A stretch of DNA of 64,000 nt from Loktanella sp. DSM 29012 (lineage in GTDB: Bacteria > Pseudomonadota > Alphaproteobacteria > Rhodobacterales > Rhodobacteraceae): assembly GCF_900110705.1 (NCBI RefSeq), contig NZ_FOEJ01000001.1, positions 441,501-505,500 on the forward strand. Direction: 5' to 3'. Below, one piece after another: positions 1-8,615 of the stretch. Made by a program: the position numbers and the translations under genes. The notes under the pieces are model-generated. The model made no database searches and was not told the DNA's origin. It was given only the letters and a program-made list of their open reading frames with translations. Every line of letters starts with the position of its first letter. The stretch's first letter is position 1.

Positions 1-116
1 CTCCGCGTTCAATGCATTGAAATAGAATGATAAAACGAGACGATCCCCATCGTCTTGCGCAGACTATTGCTTGCTTTTGCGCAGACATCTGCTTTCGTTG
101 GCACAACTGGCGGTTT

Positions 117-193
117 TGGTGACCCCGGCAGGGTTCGAACCTGCAACCTGCCCCTTAGGAGGGGGCTGCTCTATCCAGTTGAGCCACGGGGCC
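117..193 (-). tRNA. tRNA-Arg (anticodon CCT)
   Basis: Read on the minus strand this folds as a full cloverleaf. The acceptor stem GGCCCCG pairs with CGGGGTC, the T arm contains GGTTCGAACC, and the anticodon loop CTCCTAA carries anticodon CCT, which reads the AGG arginine codon. A CCA end is encoded at 117-119. It is a single tRNA beside a LacI-type gene on the opposite strand. Confidence 0.95.
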
Positions 194-306
194 TTGCGTT
201 GTCATTGCCGCGAAAAGTGGGGTTGGTCAACGGTTGCGATGGTTAGCTTGGACAACGGTCGGGGCAGGCTGTAAATAGAAATGGTGTCTATATCAGGATT
301 TCGACT

Positions 307-1329
307 GTGAGCATTCCACCGCGCCGCCCGATGACTCTTCGCGATGTATCTGAGGCATCGGGGGTCAGCGAAATGACGGTCAGCCGCGTGTTGCGCAACA
401 AGGGTGACGTTAGCGCCGCGACGCGTGCCAAGGTGCAGGAAGCGGCGAAGTTGCTGGGATACGTGCCGAACCGGATTGCTGGATCCCTCGCATCAAGTCA
501 TGTCAATCTGGTTGCCGTGATCATCCCTTCTCTCAAGAACATGGTGTTTCCCGAAGTCCTTTCGGGGATTTCTGATGAACTGGATGAAAGTGTTCTTCAA
601 CCGGTCGTTGGCGTCACAGGATATCGTCCCGAAAAAGAAGAGCAGGTCTTGTTCGAGATGCTGTCATGGCGACCGGCAGGTCTGATCATTGCAGGGCTGG
701 AGCATTCCGACGCATCGCGCGCGATGCTTGCGCAGGCGGCGATACCGGTCGTTGAAATCATGGATGTGGATGGTGCACCGATTGATTCCTGCGTGGGCAT
801 TTCGCACCGGCGCGCGGGGCACGAAATGGCAGAAGCGATCCTGCGCGCGGGTTATCGCCGGATCGGTTTTTTGGGTACGCAGATGCCCCTGGATCACCGA
901 GCCCGGAAACGTTTCGAAGGTTTCACCCGGACGTTGGCCAAGGCAGGCATCGAAATCGAGGGCCAGGAATTCTATGCTGGCGGATCGGCCTTGGTGAAAG
1001 GGCGCGAGATGACGCAAGCGATCCTGGATCGCCATCCTGATCTGGATTTTCTGTATTATTCCAATGACATGATTGGTGCGGGCGGGTTGCTGTATCTGCT
1101 GGAAAATAGTGTCGATGTGCCAGGCAAAATCGGTTTGGCCGGTTTCAACGGAGTCGAGCTGCTGGATGGTTTGCCGCGTAAATTGGCCACGATGGATGCT
1201 TGCCGCCGCGAGATCGGGATGGAGGCCGCACGCATGATCAAGGCGCGGATCGCGGGGCAGGGGGAGCCGGGAAAAATCATGACCATGACGCCCCGCCTGG
1301 AATTGGGACAAACCCTGATCCGGAGCTGA
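307..1329 (+). CDS. LacI family transcriptional regulator
   Basis: A 340-residue DNA-binding repressor or activator of the LacI/GalR family. The N-terminal helix-turn-helix (about residues 9-55) has the family signature LRDVSEASGVSEMTVSRVL followed by a hinge, and a periplasmic-binding-protein-like effector domain fills the rest. The overall pattern recalls gluconate-type GntR members of LacI, but the ligand cannot be read from sequence. The first start is GTG at 307 with AGGA upstream; an ATG at 331 is the alternative. No sugar gene follows on the same strand, so its target is unknown. It converges with the GGDEF/EAL gene, whose stop directly abuts its own. Confidence 0.9.
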   Translation: MSIPPRRPMTLRDVSEASGVSEMTVSRVLRNKGDVSAATRAKVQEAAKLLGYVPNRIAGSLASSHVNLVAVIIPSLKNMVFPEVLSGISDELDESVLQPVVGVTGYRPEKEEQVLFEMLSWRPAGLIIAGLEHSDASRAMLAQAAIPVVEIMDVDGAPIDSCVGISHRRAGHEMAEAILRAGYRRIGFLGTQMPLDHRARKRFEGFTRTLAKAGIEIEGQEFYAGGSALVKGREMTQAILDRHPDLDFLYYSNDMIGAGGLLYLLENSVDVPGKIGLAGFNGVELLDGLPRKLATMDACRREIGMEAARMIKARIAGQGEPGKIMTMTPRLELGQTLIRS

Positions 1330-3432
1330 TCAAGTTTTGCTTGCCTCAAACCTTGAAAGAAAGGTGGAAAGCTGGTCCAGCGGGAGCGCTTTTTCATAAA
1401 GCCAACCCTGCGCGCGCGTGCACCCCATTCTGATCAGACAATCCTGCTCTGCCGGGGTTTCGACACCTTCGGCCAGAATGCCGACCCCAAGACGATCGGC
1501 GAGGCCGATGATCGCACCTGTCAGCGCCTGAAGTTGCAGGTCCAGATCCAGATTCTGGACAAAACTTCGGTCGATCTTGATCTGGTTGACCTTGAATTTG
1601 CGCAACGAAGCGATTGCGGCATGGCCCGTTCCAAAATCATCAAGCTCCATCACGAAGCCGGCTTTGACAAGGTTTTCGATATTGCTGAGGTAGTGTGACG
1701 TGCGTTCGTCCAGCAGTGTCGATTCAAGTAGTTCCAGCCTGATGCGATGTCGTGCAACGCCATGCCGATTGAGAACATCGAGAATGTGGGGCAAAAGTTT
1801 CGGGTCCGCGACCTGATTGGCAGACAGATTCACGCTGATCGTCAGATCGCTGCGCCCGATCCGGTCAAGGTGGGTCAATGCCTTGCAGGTCTGTTCCAAT
1901 ACGATGGTATCAAGCGCTTCGGTCAGTCCCGCGCGCTGCGCGATCCCTAAAAAAGCATTGGCGGCAAGGACACCCTTTTGCGGATGCCGCCACCGCAAAA
2001 GCGCCTCGAATCCAAAACAGCAATGTGTGACGGCGTCTACCTGCGGCTGAAAGAAGGCCTCGAATTCATCGCGGGCGACGGCGTCCTGCAGATCCCGGGT
2101 AAGTCCACCATCGCTGAGCGCCTGAGCGCGCATACGCGGCCGAAAGAACGCAACTGACCTGCCGGACTGCTTGGCGTCGGTCAGCGCCATTTCTGCGGCC
2201 CCGAGGATCGAAATGCTCTCATCTTGCTGTTCGCGCGGGTCCAGAATGGCCACCCCGGCGGCAACGGCACAGCCGACACGTTGACCGTCACAGATGACGG
2301 GATTCGACATGCCGCGGCACAATTGTTCGGCCAACTCTTCCAGCTTGGGGTCATTGAGGGTGATCTCCTTGGCAAAAAGGAATTCATTGCCACCGATCCT
2401 GGCCGCCAGACCATGTATCCGGGCGGCGTCTTGCAGGAACGCTGCGACCTGTCGCAACAATCGGTCGCCAGCGTCATAGCCGTAAATCGCGTTCACCTGT
2501 TTGAAACGTCTGATGTCGAGGTGAATGATGCCCAAGCCTGTTTGCGGATCCAAACTGGCACCCCAGTTGCGGATGTCATCCAGCAGTTTCCGCCGGTTGC
2601 GCAGGCCTGTCAGTTCATCCGTCAGCATCATGCGTTCCAGCCGGGCCTGCTGGTGTTTCAGTTCCGTGATGTCGATCCTCAGACCCACACGCCCGCCGCC
2701 AGGCGTTCTGCGTTCCTCAACCCGCAGCCAGCGGCCGGTGGACAGTTGCTGTTCCACCATGCTGTTTTCACGGCTGTACGCACTGAGCCGTTGTTCCAGC
2801 CACTCATCCTCTCGGCCGATGGCGTCAACGTATTCCCCGGCATCCAATCCAGCCTGCAAGATTTCGCGAAACGTCGTTCCTTCGGTCATGCGATGCGCGC
2901 TCTTGGGGTAGATGGCGCGATAATTGTCGTTGCAGATGACCAGCCTGTCTTCGTTGTCATAATAGACGAAACCGTCGGCCAGGGCATTGATGGCCGTCGT
3001 CAGTTGCGATTCTGCCTGTTGCACGCGGTCACGGTAATGCGCCTGCGCCGTTTCATCGGTGATGATCGCGATCAGTGTCGGTTTGCCGGCGTTGATGCAC
3101 ACAGCCCGGACAAGGTATTCGCGTTGTTCATTCGTTTTCAGACGGAATTGTCGGGAGCGTCCGGGACAGGTCCGCAGCCGGTTCAACAGTGCAACGGTCC
3201 GGTGCGATCGGATTTCAGGCGTCAGGTCGGCCAGGCGACGTTTACGCAACTGCCGCAGGTCAAACCCGAAAAACGCAAGCGCCTGTGAATTTCCGGCGAT
3301 CACTTGCTGCGTTTTGCCATCTGCCACGATGATCGCAGCAGGTCCCATATCGAACAGCGCATCCAGAACGCCCCGGCGTTCAAGCTCTTGCCGCGCGGCA
3401 AAAGCCGCATTCTGATCCGGATCAAGTTTCAT
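1330..3432 (-). CDS. PAS-PAS-GGDEF-EAL cyclic-di-GMP signalling protein
   Basis: A 700-residue protein with no obvious membrane segment. Two PAS-like regions (about 25-125 and 140-258) precede a GGDEF domain (about 265-430) and an EAL domain (about 440-695). The cyclase signature reads GGNEF (residues 347-351) instead of GGDEF or GGEEF, and no RxxD inhibitory site precedes it. The phosphodiesterase side looks intact: EALLRW at 476-481, NLS, LDDFGTG at 597-603, IKIDRSF and LAEGVET. I infer a PAS-regulated c-di-GMP phosphodiesterase whose GGDEF domain is regulatory or weak. It is a lone gene, divergent from the aldo/keto reductase. Confidence 0.92.
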   Translation of the reverse strand: MKLDPDQNAAFAARQELERRGVLDALFDMGPAAIIVADGKTQQVIAGNSQALAFFGFDLRQLRKRRLADLTPEIRSHRTVALLNRLRTCPGRSRQFRLKTNEQREYLVRAVCINAGKPTLIAIITDETAQAHYRDRVQQAESQLTTAINALADGFVYYDNEDRLVICNDNYRAIYPKSAHRMTEGTTFREILQAGLDAGEYVDAIGREDEWLEQRLSAYSRENSMVEQQLSTGRWLRVEERRTPGGGRVGLRIDITELKHQQARLERMMLTDELTGLRNRRKLLDDIRNWGASLDPQTGLGIIHLDIRRFKQVNAIYGYDAGDRLLRQVAAFLQDAARIHGLAARIGGNEFLFAKEITLNDPKLEELAEQLCRGMSNPVICDGQRVGCAVAAGVAILDPREQQDESISILGAAEMALTDAKQSGRSVAFFRPRMRAQALSDGGLTRDLQDAVARDEFEAFFQPQVDAVTHCCFGFEALLRWRHPQKGVLAANAFLGIAQRAGLTEALDTIVLEQTCKALTHLDRIGRSDLTISVNLSANQVADPKLLPHILDVLNRHGVARHRIRLELLESTLLDERTSHYLSNIENLVKAGFVMELDDFGTGHAAIASLRKFKVNQIKIDRSFVQNLDLDLQLQALTGAIIGLADRLGVGILAEGVETPAEQDCLIRMGCTRAQGWLYEKALPLDQLSTFLSRFEASKT

Positions 3433-3623
3433 GACGTTCCCGCGTTGGCTGTTGCAGTTCTAGTGTCCGATGGTGAAGCAAAGGTTTAAGACTCTGTCTT
3501 TCAGCCATTTTTATCATTTCGGCGGGCCGTCTATTCGTTCAGATGATTGGACACGCCTGTTGTGGGCACCACCTTGTCCGCAGCAGACGGCCTCTGCGCC
3601 GCAACCCTGACAGGAGACCCCTT

Positions 3624-4667
3624 ATGACATATTTGCCCGCCTCGGACCGCTACGACCGCATGCCTTACCGCCGCTGTGGTCGGTCTGGCCTCAAGCTTCC
3701 GGCGATCAGCCTTGGGCTTTGGCACAATTTCGGCGGGGACACCCCGCACGAAGTCAAACGCGACATGTGCCGCACGGCGTTCGACCATGGCATCACCCAT
3801 TTCGACCTGGCCAATAACTATGGCCCGCCTGCGGGCAGCGCCGAAGAAGCGTTCGGTGAAATCCTCGCGACCGATTTCGCGGGCCTGAGGGACGAGCTGA
3901 TCATCAGTTCCAAGGCGGGCTACGACATGTGGCCCGGTCCCTATGGAAACTGGGGCAGTCGCAAATACCTGATGGCGTCCTGTGACCAGTCGCTGGACCG
4001 GATGGGGCTGGATTACGTCGACATCTTTTATTCGCACCGGTTTGACCCGGAAACCCCGCTAGAGGAAACGATGGGCGCATTGGCCGATATCGTGAAATCG
4101 GGGCGCGCGCTTTATGCCGGGATCAGCAGCTACAACACTGAAAAGACGCGTGAAGCTGCTGCATTGCTTGCTGACGAAGGTGTGCCGTTGCTGATCCATC
4201 AGCCCAGCTACAACATCTTTAACCGCTGGGTGGAAACCGATGGGTTGAAAGAGACGCTGGCTGATCTGGGGGTCGGGTCGATTGCGTTTACCCCGCTGGC
4301 GCAAGGTATGTTGACCAAGAAATATCTGGGCGGCATCCCCGATGACAGTCGTGCGGCGCAGGACAAATCGCTGTCACCCGATCTGATCACCGAAGACGCG
4401 CTGGACAGCGTGCGTGCATTGAACGAACTGGCAGAGGCCCGGGGTCAGACGCTCGCGCAGATGGCGATTGCATGGGTGTTGCGCAACGAGGGCATCACGA
4501 CAGCCTTGATCGGTGCCAGCAAGTCCAGCCAGATCGTCGACTGCGCGGGGGCGGCGGCAAATCTGACATTTACGGATGATGAGCTGGCCGAGATCGACGC
4601 ACGCGCCGGCGACAAGGCGATCAACCTCTGGGCTGAAAGCTCTTTGTCGGAAAATGCTCCTGAATAA
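3624..4667 (+). CDS. Aldo/keto reductase (YghZ-like)
   Basis: A 347-residue cytoplasmic NADPH-dependent reductase of the TIM-barrel AKR family. The expected catalytic set is visible: Asp and Tyr in DLANNYG, Lys in ISSKAGY and His in YSHRFDP. The insert after NNYGPP and the WPGPYGNWGS stretch match the L-glyceraldehyde-3-phosphate reductase (YghZ) subgroup. ATG 3624 is chosen because AGGAG lies 8 bases upstream; an in-frame extension to 3543 has no ribosome site. It precedes the xylose-type block on the same strand, so a pentose or aldehyde role is possible but not shown. Confidence 0.88.
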   Translation: MTYLPASDRYDRMPYRRCGRSGLKLPAISLGLWHNFGGDTPHEVKRDMCRTAFDHGITHFDLANNYGPPAGSAEEAFGEILATDFAGLRDELIISSKAGYDMWPGPYGNWGSRKYLMASCDQSLDRMGLDYVDIFYSHRFDPETPLEETMGALADIVKSGRALYAGISSYNTEKTREAAALLADEGVPLLIHQPSYNIFNRWVETDGLKETLADLGVGSIAFTPLAQGMLTKKYLGGIPDDSRAAQDKSLSPDLITEDALDSVRALNELAEARGQTLAQMAIAWVLRNEGITTALIGASKSSQIVDCAGAAANLTFTDDELAEIDARAGDKAINLWAESSLSENAPE

Positions 4668-4722
4668 AAAAATGATTGGCGTTCCTCATTTTTAGGCCTA
4701 GGGTCTGATCAGGGGGGCGCCA

Positions 4723-5748
4723 ATGGCCAGAGCAACGATTCATGATGTCGCACGAACGGCGCAGGTCAGCCTTGCGACTGTTGATCGCGTGCTGAACAAT
4801 CGCGGTGGCGTTGCTGCGAAATCTGTCAAAAAGGTGCATGATGCGGTCGCAAGAACTGGTTATGTAAAGGACCAGTTCGCGGCCAACCTGTCCCGTGGCA
4901 ACGGCTATCGATTCGTATTTCTCTTGCCTGCGGGGCAGTCGGCATTCGTGCGCAAGCTGATTGCCGAGATCGCGCGAGAATCCGACCTGAACCGCAAGGA
5001 TCGGGTTCATATTGACATACGATCATCAAAAACATTTGATCCGGTGTCGCAGGTCGCATCCCTGCGTCAGATCGACCCTGAAACAACCGATTGTGCCGCC
5101 GTCATCGTCAGCGATGTGCCGCAGGTCAGGGCCGAGTTGACGCGTTTGCGCGCGGCGGGGGTCCGCATCGTGTCGCTTGTGGCGGATGTGCAGGCCGAGG
5201 CCCGCGATATCTATGTCGGGCCTAACAATGAGGTGGCGGGCCGAATGGCCGGGCAGTTCATGGGGCGGCTCATTCGAGAACCGGTCGGGCCAGTGCTTGT
5301 GATCGCAGGGTCGCTTGCTGCACGCGACCATGCGCAGCGCTTGCTGGGATTTCGGCAGGTTCTGCAAAATGATTTTGCCGGATTGACGCTACTGCCCGTC
5401 GTCGAGGGTTTCGATGACGCAGCGCGCATCGCTGATCTTGTGGCGCGCACGTTGGATGCAATGTCCCCCGTCGGCATCTACGCAATCGGTGCCGGGAACG
5501 CGGGTCTGGTTGCGGCGCTGCGCCGCGCCAATTCGGCATTTCGGCCCGTCACCATTGCACATGAATCGACCGATGCTACCCGCGAGGGTCTGCGCGATGG
5601 CCTGATTGACCTGGTGATCGACCAGGATCCGGGCCGCGCAGTCACCCGCGCCGTGCGCCTGATGCGCGACATGGCAGACAAACAAATCGTGCCGCCCGCG
5701 CGCGGCGAAATCCCTCTTAGTATTATCATCAAGGAAAGCCTCTCATGA
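4723..5748 (+). CDS. LacI family regulator, probably of xylose genes
   Basis: A 341-residue LacI/GalR protein with the helix-turn-helix at residues 4-27 ([20 protein letters not shown]) and a ribose-binding-like sensor domain. Its stop overlaps the xylA start by four bases (ATGA), so the two genes are translationally coupled. That coupling is the basis for inferring control of xylose or a related sugar. The effector could also be another pentose or a polyol. No perfect palindromic operator was recognised in the short upstream gap. Confidence 0.88.
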   Translation: MARATIHDVARTAQVSLATVDRVLNNRGGVAAKSVKKVHDAVARTGYVKDQFAANLSRGNGYRFVFLLPAGQSAFVRKLIAEIARESDLNRKDRVHIDIRSSKTFDPVSQVASLRQIDPETTDCAAVIVSDVPQVRAELTRLRAAGVRIVSLVADVQAEARDIYVGPNNEVAGRMAGQFMGRLIREPVGPVLVIAGSLAARDHAQRLLGFRQVLQNDFAGLTLLPVVEGFDDAARIADLVARTLDAMSPVGIYAIGAGNAGLVAALRRANSAFRPVTIAHESTDATREGLRDGLIDLVIDQDPGRAVTRAVRLMRDMADKQIVPPARGEIPLSIIIKESLS

Positions 5749-7043
5749 CCGACTATTTCAAAGGTATTGCCCCCGTCACCTATGAGGGACCTGAAAGCAC
5801 CAATCCGCTGGCGTTCAGGCACTATAACCCCGACGAGGTCATTCTGGGCAAAACCATGCGCGACCACCTGCGCTTTGCCGTTGCCTATTGGCACAACTTT
5901 GTCTGGGAAGGCGGCGACCCGTTTGGGGGCCGGACGTTCGACAGGCCCTGGTTTCCTGCCGACAGCATGGAGCTGGCCAAGCTGAAGGCCGATGCCGCAT
6001 TCGAGATGTTCGAGATCCTCGGTGTGCCGTATTATTGTTTTCACGATCACGACATCCGGCCAGAGGGTGCGTCGCTGCAAGAGAGTGCGGATCGTCTGAA
6101 TGAAATGGCGGACTACGTCGCCCCCAAGATGGAAGGCGGCACCCAGTTGCTATGGGGAACGGCCAATATGTTCAGCCACCGCCGCTACATGAGCGGAGCC
6201 AGCACGAACCCCGACCCCGATGTCTTTGCCTATTGCGCCAGCACGGTCAAAACCTGCATGGATGTGACCCATCGTCTGGGTGGCGAGAACTACGTGCTGT
6301 GGGGCGGGCGCGAGGGCTATGAGACACTGCTGAACACCGATCTGGACCGAGAACTGGCGCAGATGGGGCGGTTTTTGCAGATGGTCGTCGAATACAAGCA
6401 CAAGATCGGATTCAAGGGCGCGATCCTGATCGAGCCAAAGCCGCAAGAACCGACCAAGCATCAGTATGACTACGACGTCGCCACGGTTTACGGATTCCTC
6501 CAGCGGTTCGGTCTGGAAAACGAGGTCAAGGTGAACGTCGAACAGGGACATGCGATCCTTGCCGGCCATTCGTTCGAGCATGAACTGGCGATGGCGCGCG
6601 CGCTGGGCGTGTTCGGGTCGATCGACATGAACCGCAACGACTATCAATCCGGCTGGGACACGGACCAGTTCCCCAACAATGCGCCGGAGGCCGCGCTTGC
6701 CTATTACGAGGTGTTGCGCGCTGGCGGATTCACCACGGGCGGGACGAATTTCGACGCCAAGCTGCGCCGCCAGTCCATCGACGCAGAAGATCTGATTGCA
6801 GCGCATGTAGGCGGGATGGACATCTGCGCCCGGGGGCTGAAGGCCGCGGCCGCCATGATCGCCGATGATGCACTTGAGGCACCGCGCCGCGCCCGCTACG
6901 CTGGATGGGAAAGCGCGGACCACCTGTCTGAATCCGCAACGCTGGAGAGCGTCGCTGCCTATGCCGAGGCAGGTCAGATTGACCCCCAGCCGGTATCAGG
7001 TGGGCAGGAACGGTTGGAAAACATTGTGAACCGCTACGTCTAG
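5745..7043 (+). CDS. xylA: Xylose isomerase
   Basis: A 432-residue enzyme that interconverts D-xylose and D-xylulose, with a length typical of the longer (class II) isomerases. The active-site segment [11 protein letters not shown], the metal-binding [16 protein letters not shown] and the VNVEQGHA and GHSFEHE stretches are all present. It overlaps the LacI gene by ATGA and is followed by a strong hairpin repeat and a Gfo/Idh/MocA dehydrogenase. No xylulokinase or xylose transporter lies in the window, so the rest of the pathway must be elsewhere. Confidence 0.97.
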   Translation: MTDYFKGIAPVTYEGPESTNPLAFRHYNPDEVILGKTMRDHLRFAVAYWHNFVWEGGDPFGGRTFDRPWFPADSMELAKLKADAAFEMFEILGVPYYCFHDHDIRPEGASLQESADRLNEMADYVAPKMEGGTQLLWGTANMFSHRRYMSGASTNPDPDVFAYCASTVKTCMDVTHRLGGENYVLWGGREGYETLLNTDLDRELAQMGRFLQMVVEYKHKIGFKGAILIEPKPQEPTKHQYDYDVATVYGFLQRFGLENEVKVNVEQGHAILAGHSFEHELAMARALGVFGSIDMNRNDYQSGWDTDQFPNNAPEAALAYYEVLRAGGFTTGGTNFDAKLRRQSIDAEDLIAAHVGGMDICARGLKAAAAMIADDALEAPRRARYAGWESADHLSESATLESVAAYAEAGQIDPQPVSGGQERLENIVNRYV

Positions 7044-7052
7044 TGGCGGATG

Positions 7053-7103
7053 CCGGACCGGGGCGCTGCCCCGGACCCCGGAGTATTTTTGGCAAGATGA
7101 TGG
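7053..7103 (+). repeat. Intergenic hairpin repeat, copy A
   Basis: A seven-base stem CCGGGGC (7058-7064) with loop GCT and partner GCCCCGG (7068-7074), followed by ACCCCGGAGTATTTTTGGC and AAGATGATG. Almost the same sequence recurs between bchH and bchL (28337-28385) and, inverted, between bchN and bchB (23171-23220). Its tail alone recurs inside bchB (24562-24584). It sits between xylA and the next gene and may reduce read-through. Confidence 0.8.
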
Positions 7104-7113
7104 AGATGGTGCC

Positions 7114-8235
7114 ATGACACGGATCAAGCTTGGCATGGTTGGCGGCGGCAAGGATGCGTTTATCGGGGCGGTCCACAGGATTGCCGCGCGCATGGACAAC
7201 CGGTTCGAGATGGTGGCCGGCGCGCTGTCTTCTACGCCTGAAAAAGCGCGTGAATCGGGGCGTGCGCTTGGGCTGGCACCAGACCGGACCTATGACGACT
7301 ATGTCGCCATGGCCAAGCGCGAGGCACGGCTGAAAGACGGAATAGCCGCCGTTGCGATCGTGACCCCCAACCACATGCACGCGCCGGTCGCGCGTGAATT
7401 TCTGAAACGCGGGATTCACGTGATCTGTGACAAGCCGCTGACGGCAACCCTGGCGGAAGCGCGCAAATTGGTCGCTGCCGCCGAAAAGTCCGACGCCTTG
7501 TTCATCCTGACGCATAACTACACCGGTTATCCGCTGATGCGTCATGCGCGTCAGATGATCGCCGAAGGTGCGCTGGGCCGGATCCGGGTCGTGCAGGTGG
7601 AATACGCACAGGACTGGCTGGCCGAGGCACCGGAACCGGACAACAAGCAAGCGGCCTGGCGCACCGATCCGGCTAAGTCAGGGGTGGGCGGTTCCACCGG
7701 CGACATCGGCACCCATGCCTATAATCTGGCATGTTTCGTGACGGGCCTGAAGCTGGACAGCCTTGCCGCGGATCTGGATGCATTCGTGCCGGGGCGGCAG
7801 GTGGACGACAACGGACACGTGATGTTGCGGTTTCAAGGTGGGGCCAAGGGCATGCTGTGGTGTTCGCAGGTTGCCACTGGATCGGAAAACCGCCTGACCC
7901 TTCGGGTTTATGGCGAAAAGGGCGGGATCGAATGGGGACAGGAAAACCCCAACGTCATGCGCTACACCCCCTTGGGCGGTGTCACGCAACTGCTGACCCG
8001 CAATGGCGCGTCGGGTGCGACGACTGGCACGCGGGTGCCAGGGGGCCATCCAGAGGGATATCTGGAGGCGTTTGCCAATATCTATGCTGCAGCCGCCGAT
8101 GCGATCGAGGCTGCGCGCACCGGCGAGAAATCGTCTGCGCTTTATCCCACGATCCAGGACGGTCTGGACGGCGTTGCATTTGTCGATGCCTGCGCGCGGT
8201 CGTCACGCCGCAACGCAGCGTGGATCACGCTTTAG
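7114..8235 (+). CDS. Gfo/Idh/MocA family oxidoreductase
   Basis: A 373-residue NAD(P)-dependent dehydrogenase. The N-terminal Rossmann fold starts IKLGMVGGGKDAFIGAVHR, the family signature CDKPLT follows at about residue 108, and the C-terminal alpha/beta domain contains GDIGTHAYN. The substrate is probably a sugar or polyol, but the sequence does not identify it. It lies about 70 bases after xylA, behind a hairpin repeat, and may belong to the same sugar regulon. It ends in a four-base convergent overlap with the response regulator. Confidence 0.88.
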   Translation: MTRIKLGMVGGGKDAFIGAVHRIAARMDNRFEMVAGALSSTPEKARESGRALGLAPDRTYDDYVAMAKREARLKDGIAAVAIVTPNHMHAPVAREFLKRGIHVICDKPLTATLAEARKLVAAAEKSDALFILTHNYTGYPLMRHARQMIAEGALGRIRVVQVEYAQDWLAEAPEPDNKQAAWRTDPAKSGVGGSTGDIGTHAYNLACFVTGLKLDSLAADLDAFVPGRQVDDNGHVMLRFQGGAKGMLWCSQVATGSENRLTLRVYGEKGGIEWGQENPNVMRYTPLGGVTQLLTRNGASGATTGTRVPGGHPEGYLEAFANIYAAAADAIEAARTGEKSSALYPTIQDGLDGVAFVDACARSSRRNAAWITL

Positions 8236-8615
8236 GCGAGGCGGGCAGGTGCAATCTGCACCCCGAAAGCCGCAGCAATATCGCCGATCTGGAATGGCTT
8301 TTCGACCAGTGTAAAGTCGCAGATTTCGCCGATTTCGTCGCGGTTGTAGCCCGACGCAAAGACGACCTTGACGCCCTTGCGGGACAGGTCGAGGCCCAGT
8401 TCGATACTGCGTTCGCCGTTGCCGAGGTTCATGTCCAGCAAGGCAAAGTCGAAAGTATGTGACCCGCATTTCGCATGGGCCGATGCGAGGTTGTGTGCGA
8501 TCTGCACATCGAACCCGAGTTGGTTTTCCAATCCATCTGACACATCGAGGGCCACGATGACCTCGTCTTCGACATATAGGATTTTAGGACGTGTAGGTGT
8601 CGAAGACGCTGTCAT
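8232..8615 (-). CDS. Single-domain response regulator
   Basis: A 127-residue receiver domain with no output domain. The acidic pocket (EDE at 16-18), phospho-acceptor Asp61 in LLDMNLG, Ser/Gly switch ASGY and Lys106 in VEKPF are all present. ATG 8615 lies inside the end of the upstream kinase gene (32-base overlap), which strongly suggests it is that kinase's partner. A longer in-frame extension to 8714 lies wholly inside the kinase frame and is unlikely. Confidence 0.9.
   Translation of the reverse strand: MTASSTPTRPKILYVEDEVIVALDVSDGLENQLGFDVQIAHNLASAHAKCGSHTFDFALLDMNLGNGERSIELGLDLSRKGVKVVFASGYNRDEIGEICDFTLVEKPFQIGDIAAAFGVQIAPARLA

Noticed and set aside
2224-3288. A 354-codon plus-strand frame opposite the PAS-GGDEF-EAL gene.
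   Set aside because: It is a shadow of the coding strand's codon bias; the minus-strand product has intact motifs.
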